Origin: CAYWMD01 sp964458575
GTDB lineage: Bacteria > Verrucomicrobiota > Verrucomicrobiia > Limisphaerales > JADLHS01
Reading direction: 5' to 3'
Assembly: GCA_964458575.1 (NCBI GenBank)
Contig: CAYWMD010000003.1
Span: 143,653-207,652, forward strand
Length of the DNA: 64,000 nucleotides
Below, one piece after another: positions 44,812-52,092 of the stretch. The notes beneath the pieces were generated by a model. It was not told the DNA's origin and searched no databases. It worked only from the letters and a program-made list of their open reading frames with translations. Both the position numbers and the translations under genes were made by a program. Numbering within the stretch: position 1 is the stretch's first letter; every line of letters begins with the position of its first letter.

Positions 44812-46497
44812 TCACCGGTTTATCGGTACTGAGGCGGGATGTGGCTTGGCGCGGTTTTCCCTAATTCTTTTTTGGAAAGCCTCTTGTTCAGCAGTTGAAA
44901 TATAAGGTTGCAAATCATAGATGCCTTGTGGCATGCGGCCGCCGTTCGCCGCGGCAAATGCGTTGATGGCGGAATCCAGGGCTCGGTCGGTTTGCGTGTA
45001 ATAACTTCGCACTGTACCTTTTAAGCCCATGGAGACGCGCACATCCTGTTGTTCATCCACGGGTGTTTTCTGAGTGATAGCCCACTCTCCAATCATTTCG
45101 GCGTTCTGTCCTAAATAAATTGCGGGTATGATTTGGTAACGCTCAAGGATGGCGCGATCCTCAGGAGTCTTAAGGTATGGCTGTAATTGGGAAATGTCAT
45201 TTGGGAATTGTCCGTTGTTGGCTTGCACGTATTCCATCAAAGGACCTTCCACCTTGCTGCCAAGGAATATTGTTGATGCTTCCATTCGCAAGGTGGCCAA
45301 TGCCTTCTGATAATCTTCCTCTGTTTTGAACTGGCCTTTGGCGACATCAAGCCAGGTTTGGTCTGTGAGAAATTTCAATTCTGGAATCTTTGCGCCCGGA
45401 GTTTGCTCGAAGCGCTGTTTAAGATCGTTTACTCGGGCCATCCAGGATTTCATCGCGTTTCCCATTGGATCGTCCTGTTGCTTGGCGTTGGTAGCTTTTA
45501 ATCGCGCCAATTCTTTAGAATCACTTCGCAACCGAGCGACTTCACCGCGGAGTTTGAGCAGTTCGGTGGAGTTGCCTTTGATTCTATGCATTTCATCGGC
45601 CAGCGCAGACAACCGATTCGCTGCCTCGTCACGCTCGCGCTGCAATTGCTGGATCTGCTCATTCAACGGCGCTTGTTGTTGCTGGAGCGTTTGGTTTTCT
45701 GCGCGGAGTTGCGAGGCTTCGTGCGCTTTGTAAACTCCCGTTCCTACCGCAACGGCCAGCGTCGCGCCAATGATGGTTTTTTGCAGTGTAGTCATGGCAA
45801 TGGCCTTGGTTGCGGTGGCAGTTGCGGCAGTGGCGAGAGTTGAGCTTGTCAGCGCGGCGGACGAAAGCGTGGCGGCCAGACCGGCAGGGCCCACGGCCAC
45901 CGCATTGGCCGAGAGCGCCGCCGTCAGCGCCACGGCGCTGGTGGTTACGCCCCGGCGATTGAACTCGGCGCGCAGCCGGTCCAACGCCCGGCTTACGCGT
46001 TTTTGCGCGGTGTCATCGCTCACGCCCAGCGCTGCGCCAATCGTCCGGAAATCGTGGTTCTTGAAAAAGCGCAACAGCAGCGCGTCGCGGTCTTCGTCGT
46101 CCAAACTGTCCAGGGCTTCATCCAGCACGGGGCGGATGCCGTCCCATTCCGGTTCGGGTTCGGAGTTGGTGCGGAGTTGTTCCATGGCCTGCCTTTCATT
46201 CGCGCGCCGCCGGCGCACGTCGCGCAGGAGGTTGAGCACCGCAAAGCGCGTGCTGCGATGCAGCCAGCCGGCCAGCGAACCGTCGGTCGGCAGCTTGTCC
46301 GCCAGCGATCGCGCCTTGAGGGCGAGATCGGTAAAGACGCTTTGGGCAATGTCGCGGGCCGGGTCGGGCGCATTGACCTGCCGCAACGCCGCGGAATAAA
46401 CGAGGTCCGAGTAGCGCGTCACCAACTCGCGAAACGCGGCTTGATCGCCCTGTTGGGCGTAGGCGCGGAGCAATTGGGCGTCGGCCAGTTCGTGCAT
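44812..46497 (-). CDS. ECF-type sigma factor fused to membrane and coiled-coil segments (paralogue 2)
   Basis: A 561-residue protein. Sigma region 2 lies at about 1-75 (DLVYSAALRQ, ARDIAQSVFTDLALKA). Region 4 lies at about 135-185 (LLLRFFKNHDFRTIGAALGV, then QKRVSRALDRLRAEF). An Ala-rich stretch, one hydrophobic helix (TIIGATLAVAVGTGVY, about 245) and a long coiled coil (about 260-335) follow. The C-terminal domain contains two related pieces, EYVQANNGQFPNDISQLQPYL and AFAAANGGRMPQGIYDLQPYI, of the kind found in pseudopilin-like periplasmic domains. The middle of the gene is nearly identical to paralogue 1, while both ends differ. It would sense from the periplasm if the helix spans the membrane. 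Promoter site 3 precedes it. Confidence 0.88.
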   Translation of the reverse strand: MHELADAQLLRAYAQQGDQAAFRELVTRYSDLVYSAALRQVNAPDPARDIAQSVFTDLALKARSLADKLPTDGSLAGWLHRSTRFAVLNLLRDVRRRRANERQAMEQLRTNSEPEPEWDGIRPVLDEALDSLDDEDRDALLLRFFKNHDFRTIGAALGVSDDTAQKRVSRALDRLRAEFNRRGVTTSAVALTAALSANAVAVGPAGLAATLSSAALTSSTLATAATATATKAIAMTTLQKTIIGATLAVAVGTGVYKAHEASQLRAENQTLQQQQAPLNEQIQQLQRERDEAANRLSALADEMHRIKGNSTELLKLRGEVARLRSDSKELARLKATNAKQQDDPMGNAMKSWMARVNDLKQRFEQTPGAKIPELKFLTDQTWLDVAKGQFKTEEDYQKALATLRMEASTIFLGSKVEGPLMEYVQANNGQFPNDISQLQPYLKTPEDRAILERYQIIPAIYLGQNAEMIGEWAITQKTPVDEQQDVRVSMGLKGTVRSYYTQTDRALDSAINAFAAANGGRMPQGIYDLQPYISTAEQEAFQKRIRENRAKPHPASVPINR

Positions 46498-46536
46498 CTC
46501 ACCCAGTTAACAACCGGCGACCGCAAAATCCGACAA
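46498..46536 (-). promoter_or_regulatory. Conserved ECF-type promoter/leader, site 3 (before sigma paralogue 2)
   Basis: Minus strand TTGTCGG, 13 bases, CGGTTGTT, 11 bases, ATG 46497. It differs from site 2 at only three of 39 positions. Presence before the sigma's own gene suggests autoregulation. Confidence 0.7.
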
Positions 46537-46544
46537 AGTTTTTT

Positions 46545-46712
46545 GTAGCGTCGGGCCTCTGGCCTGACGTAGAGGGCCGGCATCCCGCCGCCCGGAACAG
46601 AGGCCGGGATTTCAGCATCTCACGAAAAATCGGATGGGTTGCCGGATGCGGTGGTTCTTTCCGCCGGGCGGGACGCCCCGGCTCTACGGCAGGCGGGGAC
46701 GCCCGCCACTAC
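46545..46712. repeat. Type C inverted-repeat element, copy 2
   Basis: 168 bases with the same GTAGCGTCGGGCC start and CGCCCGCC-CTAC end as copy 1 (44168-44336). The first 60 and last 60 bases are close matches and the centre differs. It lies eight bases upstream of promoter site 3. Confidence 0.75.
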
Positions 46713-46728
46713 AGTCCCTGGCTCGAAA

Positions 46729-46823
46729 GGAGCGCGGCTGTGTCTGAAAGACCAGCCGCAGCAGGCGCGAACCCACAGTATTTGACGGTGTGCTGCGGCT
46801 GGTCTGCGACACAGCCGCGCTCC
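46729..46823. repeat. Type B two-hairpin element, intergenic copy 4
   Basis: 95 bases; ends GGAGCGCGGCTG and CAGCCGCGCTCC. More diverged in the middle than copies 1-3, with compensating changes that keep both hairpins (GCGGCTG ... CAGCCGC on both sides). Confidence 0.8.
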
Positions 46824-46880
46824 GAAAAAGGCGTGGTCCGAGTGGCAGGGGTGGCGCGCACTGACGCGCCCTACCTTGTG

Positions 46881-46948
46881 GTAGCCGCCGACGTGAGGAG
46901 GTGGATTTCTAAAGGCAACCAAGACCGCCTCCTCACGTCGGCGGCTAC
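46881..46948. repeat. Type A element, intergenic
   Basis: GTAGCCGCCGACGTGAGGAGG on the left and, read inverted, the same on the right (CCTCCTCACGTCGGCGG then CTAC), around a 26-base spacer. It is the intergenic relative of the insert at 24374-24469. It ends five bases before the stop codon of the haem-binding/DUF1080 gene and could act as its transcription end. Confidence 0.8.
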
Positions 46949-46952
46949 GGTG

Positions 46953-49900
46953 CTATTTCTGCACGGTCTTCAGCTCAAACTTCGGATTCAACTCCACCGC
47001 AAAATCCTTGAAGCGCACTTCCGTCGGACCGCCGGAGTGGACTTGCAATCCAACGATGCCGCGCCGCGCGATTTGCGGGTCGTCCAGATCAACGCAGAGC
47101 TGGCCGTTGATGGCCGTGCGAATTTTGCTGCCCACGGCGACGATTTCGTAGGTGTTCCAGTCGTTGGTTTTCACGAACGCTTCGCCGGTTTTTTTCCAGA
47201 GCAGTTTGCGGCCGTTTTCCTCGTAGAGCCGGCCCCACCAGCCAACGCCGATGTCGGCTTGACAGCCTTTCATCTCAAACTCACCGTGCGGCTCGCTGCG
47301 GAATTGGATGCCGCTGTTGGCGGCGTTGGGCGTGAGTTTGACTTTGCAGATGAGGCGGAAATCTTCGAGCAGGAACTGGCTCTTCAGAAATTCGTTGTGC
47401 TTCAGGCCGGTGGTGGTTTGGCCGACGATTTCGCCGTTCTCGACTTTCCACAATGACGGTTCGCCGTCCCAGAAGGCCAAGTCCTTGCCGTTGAAAAACT
47501 GCACGATGTTGTCCGGCATGGCGATGAGCGGGACTTGTCCGGGCTGGCGCAAGTAAAACAACAGGTCGCGCGCTTCCTGTTCGGCCAACTGCGCGAGTAA
47601 TCCCTCTGGCATCATGGAAAGCTGGCCCTCCTGTATCGTCAGGATGTCGGTGCGCGGAATCGTGAGGGTTTCCGTCTGTGTGGCCACGGTGACCGCACGC
47701 TCGTTTTGCTCTTTCATCACGCCGGTGATGATGCGGTCATCCTTGGTTTCAATGACCCAGCCGCGGTAGTCGTTCGGGATGACGGCGTTGGGATCAATAA
47801 TGTTCTCGAGAATGTAATCGAGGTCGCGGCGGTTGGAGCCGGTGAGGTCGGGGCCGACCTTGCCACCGGTTTCAAACAATGTGTGGCATTGCTGGCAAAC
47901 CTTGGCGAATACGGCGCGGCCGCGCATGGCATCGCCGGGTTGCGAACCGCCAGCGCGATAAATCTGCCGATACTTCTCAATCTCGGCCTTTTTGTCAGCG
48001 GAACTTTCGCGCGCCGTGCCCCAGACTTTGGCGAGCAGTGCGTCAAGTTCAGCATTTTTCAGATTGCGCAATTGGTTGACTTGGTCGGCAGTAATATCGC
48101 GCGACGGGATTTGCTTTTGCGCGACGGCGGCGAGCAACGCTTTCGCATAACTGGGCCGGGCGGCGAGGGTGTTCAGCGCGTCGCGTTTCTCCGTCTGACC
48201 GAGAGAAGCGTATGCGGAAAGGATGACCGGTGGGGTCGCCGGATCGTCGAACGCCGCCAGCGCGCGAAGGGCCGGGCTTTGCAGGTCCGGATCAGAGAGG
48301 ACTTTTCGGAGCAGCGACGGCAACGCCGAATCGCGGACGGCGAGCAATGAGTTGAGGGCCGCGAGCCGGGCGGCCTTGTCTGCATTGCCATCGGATAAAG
48401 TGTTCCGCAATGACGTGAGCGCGGTCGCGCTGCCGAAGGTGAGCGACAGCGATTGGACTTGCGTGCGAATCTCAACGTTGGAACTCGTGCCCAAAGTTTT
48501 TTCGACGGTTTCCCAACCTTGCGGCATGGGCGCGGAGCGCTGGCCTTTGAGCGCAGCGCTTAGACCATTGAGGATGTCGAGTCGCCGCGGGTCGTCGTCA
48601 ACGCCCTGCAACGTTTTCACGATTGCAGCAAAGGCTTCCGGCGTGTTCAACGCGGCGGTGCGACGGACCATGAAGTTTAGAATATTGGGGAGCTTGGCGT
48701 TCTCGGCGAGTTTGAGGGCGCGGTTGAAATCTTTGGTCGGCAGCGGTTCGGCGGCATACCAGACCATGAGTGGCAGGTTGTGATCTTTCGCGTCCTCGGC
48801 GTGCTGCGAAAGCGCCTCGACGACTTCCCAGCGATCTTCCACCGGCAATCGTTGCATCGCGGAGGCGAGGTAAAGGCGGACGACGGGAGATTTGTCTTCG
48901 CGGGCGAGGCGGGCGAATTCATTCAGGACGGCTTTGGAAACCTTCTTGTCCTCGCAGAGAAGTTGAATGATCCAAGCGCGGATGTAATCGTGCCGATGAG
49001 CCAAGAGAGCCAAACCATACTGTTCACTTAGACCTCCAGCATTGTGCAGGACCCAAAGGAAGCGCAATTGGTACGCTGCCTCGTCCATTTTTTTCCACGA
49101 TTCAAGCCAGGGCGGGAGAGGCCACTGAAATTCGACATTCTTTTCAACCCCTAGCACTTTTCCCGCGGCTCTGGCTACCGTTGAGTTTCTGCCTCGCTCC
49201 TGCAGGATTCGCATTGCATGTCGGGAATACCAGTTATTGGGATGGAGAAGATAGTTAGTCAGCTCTCCTGTTTCTTTTTTTGCTAAATTCACTCTTTGAA
49301 ATTTTGTATCACCGTAGCTGACTTTAAAAATCCGTCCGTTCGACCGGTCATGGATTTCTGCTTTCCCGGAGTGACATTCGTTCTTGTCGTACCAGTCAAT
49401 GAAGTAAACCGCGCCGTCGGGGCCGGTGAGGAAGTTGATCACTTGCGACCATTTGTCGTTGAAGTTGATGAAATTCGGATTGTGTTTGCCCACGAAGCCG
49501 GAGCCTTGGCGCACGGGCGTGTCCATGTTGATGCATGCGCCGTGGATGTTGCCGATTAAAATCTGGCCACGATATTTCTCCGGCCAGTTGTCGCCCTGGT
49601 AAATCATCAAGCCCGCGTGCGCGTGGCCACCGCCGACCGCCGCCGAGCGCGCATTGCCGGCGTGCGGGCCCTTGTCGCCGGCGTAGTGAACATGGTCGGC
49701 GATGGTTTTGATGTCGTCGTAGGTATAGGGATTAAAGTGCTGCCCGGCCTGACGTTGGTATCGCCCACCTTGAATCATGTGAAACAAGTGAGGAATGACA
49801 CAGGCTTCGATGAAGCATTGGCCGTGTTCATCAAAGTCAATGCCCCAAGGATTGCTGGTGCCCTCGGCGAAGAGTTCGAAAATCTTTTTGGTGGGATGGT

Positions 49901-50609
49901 AGCGCCAGACGCCGGCGTTGATGCGGGTGCGTTCGGAATTCGGCGCGCCGGGTTTGCCAACGTTTGAATGAGTGAATACGCCATGACAACCGTAAAGCCA
50001 GCCGTCCGGCCCCCACGTGAAAGTGTTGAGGGTTTCGTGCGTGTCCTGATAGGCCCAGCCGTCGAGAACAATCTGCGGCGGACCGGCGGGTTTCGGCTCG
50101 TCACCATCCTGAATGGGGACAAACATCAGGTACGGAGCCGCGCCGATCCACACGCCGCCAAAACCGATTTCGATGCCGCTGACGAGATTGAGCCCTTCGA
50201 GAAAAACGGTGCGACGATTGAATTTGCCGTCGCCGTCCGTGTCCTCAAAAACGATGATGCGATCTTTGCCGCCGAAGATGTCTTTGAGTTGTTCGGATGT
50301 CGGTTTTGAAGGATCGGAATCGGCGGGCCGGTCGTCGTTTGGCGCGGTGCCGGTGCGTGTCGGATAAGTGTAAGCTTCCGCGACCCAAAGACGGCCGCGG
50401 TCGTCAATGGCGAAGGCAATGGGTTGTTGCACATCAGGTTCACCGGCGAAGAGCGTGGCCTTAAAGCCGGGAGGCAGGCTCATTTCCTTCACCGCCTGCT
50501 CCGGCGACAGACCAGCGAATTTCATCATGTCGGGCGGCGGGACTTCGGCCTGCGAGGCGGGTCTCGCAAGGCTGGAAAGCAGCAGACAGATTAGCAGGAT
50601 TTTTTTCAT
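46953..50609 (-). CDS. PVC-type haem-binding CxxCH protein fused to DUF1080
   Basis: A 1218-residue exported protein. Signal peptide: MKKILLICLLLSSLARPASQA. Residues about 35-440 form the PVC-type beta-propeller, with PPGFKATLFAGEPDVQQPIA, AIDDRGRLWVAEAYTYP and GTSNPWGIDFDEHGQ. About 450-880 is HEAT-like helical repeat. Around 900-1000 lies a cytochrome c domain with the single haem motif CQQCH (GRAVFAKVCQQCHTLFETGG) and PDLTG, and a PEGLLAQLAEQEARDLLFYL end. The last 200 residues are DUF1080 (3-keto-disaccharide hydrolase-like: FFNGKDLAFWDG, GIQFRSEPHGEFEMKGCQAD). The combination suggests periplasmic oxidation and cleavage of sugars. The next gene in the same direction upstream is an FG-GAP protein. 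Confidence 0.9.
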   Translation of the reverse strand: MKKILLICLLLSSLARPASQAEVPPPDMMKFAGLSPEQAVKEMSLPPGFKATLFAGEPDVQQPIAFAIDDRGRLWVAEAYTYPTRTGTAPNDDRPADSDPSKPTSEQLKDIFGGKDRIIVFEDTDGDGKFNRRTVFLEGLNLVSGIEIGFGGVWIGAAPYLMFVPIQDGDEPKPAGPPQIVLDGWAYQDTHETLNTFTWGPDGWLYGCHGVFTHSNVGKPGAPNSERTRINAGVWRYHPTKKIFELFAEGTSNPWGIDFDEHGQCFIEACVIPHLFHMIQGGRYQRQAGQHFNPYTYDDIKTIADHVHYAGDKGPHAGNARSAAVGGGHAHAGLMIYQGDNWPEKYRGQILIGNIHGACINMDTPVRQGSGFVGKHNPNFINFNDKWSQVINFLTGPDGAVYFIDWYDKNECHSGKAEIHDRSNGRIFKVSYGDTKFQRVNLAKKETGELTNYLLHPNNWYSRHAMRILQERGRNSTVARAAGKVLGVEKNVEFQWPLPPWLESWKKMDEAAYQLRFLWVLHNAGGLSEQYGLALLAHRHDYIRAWIIQLLCEDKKVSKAVLNEFARLAREDKSPVVRLYLASAMQRLPVEDRWEVVEALSQHAEDAKDHNLPLMVWYAAEPLPTKDFNRALKLAENAKLPNILNFMVRRTAALNTPEAFAAIVKTLQGVDDDPRRLDILNGLSAALKGQRSAPMPQGWETVEKTLGTSSNVEIRTQVQSLSLTFGSATALTSLRNTLSDGNADKAARLAALNSLLAVRDSALPSLLRKVLSDPDLQSPALRALAAFDDPATPPVILSAYASLGQTEKRDALNTLAARPSYAKALLAAVAQKQIPSRDITADQVNQLRNLKNAELDALLAKVWGTARESSADKKAEIEKYRQIYRAGGSQPGDAMRGRAVFAKVCQQCHTLFETGGKVGPDLTGSNRRDLDYILENIIDPNAVIPNDYRGWVIETKDDRIITGVMKEQNERAVTVATQTETLTIPRTDILTIQEGQLSMMPEGLLAQLAEQEARDLLFYLRQPGQVPLIAMPDNIVQFFNGKDLAFWDGEPSLWKVENGEIVGQTTTGLKHNEFLKSQFLLEDFRLICKVKLTPNAANSGIQFRSEPHGEFEMKGCQADIGVGWWGRLYEENGRKLLWKKTGEAFVKTNDWNTYEIVAVGSKIRTAINGQLCVDLDDPQIARRGIVGLQVHSGGPTEVRFKDFAVELNPKFELKTVQK

Positions 50610-50768
50610 GTCAATTCATGCTGTGACGAAAGCGCTCTTCGTCCGGAGGCACGCGGCGGGCATCAGACGGGAGAATTAAGGCACGAATTCATCCGAAGCG
50701 CGGAGTTATTCTCCGGACAACGCGGCCGTGGTGATTGGCCGGTTCTGGTTGCAGGCAGTCTGGCCCGG

Positions 50769-52025
50769 CTATTCGGCTTTGCGGATGAAAACAAACGCGC
50801 CCTTTTTGTTTCCAACGACGATGTCGGGGAGCTTGTCGCCGTTGATATCACCAGCCATGACTTGCGTGCCGACGCCGGAATTGTCATCCACAAGGTGGGG
50901 AACAAAATCGGCTTCGCCGTTTGGTAGGCGGACAATTTTAAACCAATAAAGCACGGCTGGGGCGTTGGGCTCGGGGTCCTTGTCCGGGCCGTGTGCCCAA
51001 AATCGTTTGCCGACGATGAGATCCTTCACTCCGTCGCCGTCCATGTCCAGGAGGTCGAGCGCGTGAGGTTGGGAAAACTTGACGCCGTAACGATTTTCGG
51101 ATGGTTCACGATTCACAAAAACATGTTGGCGGAAGGAAATCTGGCCGCCGTCGCGAACTTGCTCGAACCACGCCAAACCGTAACCATGAGCCTCGAGACT
51201 GGTAATGACATCGTTCAGTCCGTCGCCATTGACGTCATAAGCGAACATCTGCGCGCCACCCTTGCCGAAATCGGCGGGGTGTTTCTCCCAGAGCGGATCG
51301 CTGACGAGCGATTTTGGTTGCTCCCACCAGCCATCCTTCTCAATGAGGTCAACACGACCATCGCCGTTAATATCGCCGAAGCCAAGACCGTGGGTAAACC
51401 GCTGGTAGTCGCCCTTGGGCGATACAGCGTGAAACTTCCACGGCTCATCCGGATGCTGCCAATCGGCTTCTGCGTAACCGATGCAACTTTTTGAGCAGCA
51501 AACGATTTCCGGCTTGCCGTCCCCAGTCACATCGCCAAACCCGGGTGATTCATTATCCAAGCCGTTCAGGATTGTGTGCTTTTGCCAGTGGCCGTCGCGT
51601 CCTTTTGGATTCTCATACCATGCCGCTTCCTTCCCAGGAAAGCCGTAAACCAAAATGTCGGCCCAACCGTCGCCGTTGAAGTCGTACGCGAACATCAGAA
51701 AGGTTTCGGAGTAAGCGTTATTGTTGCCCAGTCCGCCCTCGAAACCGGCAATGGTCTCCTCCGCATCGCCCGACTTTTTCAGCCTAAAGGTTTGGTTGGC
51801 GGCTCGGTATTCACGACGCTCGAGATACTTAGGGCCTACAAACCAGAAGGGGCCGTAAGCGATATCTTGCTGGCCATCCTGATTGAAATCACCGAAACAG
51901 GCACCCTCGGCCCAAAATTCCCTGGCGACATGAGTTTTCTGAAACCCTTGCACGCGCGACTTATCAGCAACGGCGCTTGTATTGCTAAAAAAGACCACCC
52001 CAATCAAAATGGACAAAATGTACAT
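50769..52025 (-). CDS. Secreted FG-GAP/VCBS beta-propeller protein
   Basis: A 418-residue protein from ATG 52025 with a signal peptide (MYILSILIGVVFFSNTSAVA). It contains at least six FG-GAP units with calcium-binding D-x-N/D-x-D-G loops: GDFNQDGQQDIAYG, YDFNGDGWADILVYG, GDVTGDGKPEIVC, GDINGDGRVDLIE, YDVNGDGLNDVIT, LDMDGDGVKDLIVG and GDINGDKLPDIVVG. A seven-bladed propeller is likely. Such proteins accompany DUF1080 and haem-binding proteins in PVC genomes, as here. Role unknown, probably sugar or surface binding. Base composition is intermediate. Confidence 0.85.
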   Translation of the reverse strand: MYILSILIGVVFFSNTSAVADKSRVQGFQKTHVAREFWAEGACFGDFNQDGQQDIAYGPFWFVGPKYLERREYRAANQTFRLKKSGDAEETIAGFEGGLGNNNAYSETFLMFAYDFNGDGWADILVYGFPGKEAAWYENPKGRDGHWQKHTILNGLDNESPGFGDVTGDGKPEIVCCSKSCIGYAEADWQHPDEPWKFHAVSPKGDYQRFTHGLGFGDINGDGRVDLIEKDGWWEQPKSLVSDPLWEKHPADFGKGGAQMFAYDVNGDGLNDVITSLEAHGYGLAWFEQVRDGGQISFRQHVFVNREPSENRYGVKFSQPHALDLLDMDGDGVKDLIVGKRFWAHGPDKDPEPNAPAVLYWFKIVRLPNGEADFVPHLVDDNSGVGTQVMAGDINGDKLPDIVVGNKKGAFVFIRKAE

Positions 52026-52092
52026 GACGGGATGCTGCGAATTCAGGCTGCATAAGGTCAAGCGCTAAGCCTGCGAGAAAAAGGCAGGCTGG

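Noticed and set aside
36515..46823. The regularly recurring 97-bp repeats as a possible CRISPR array
   Set aside because: Copies are kilobases apart, are palindromic over their whole length, and have no spacer regularity or cas genes.
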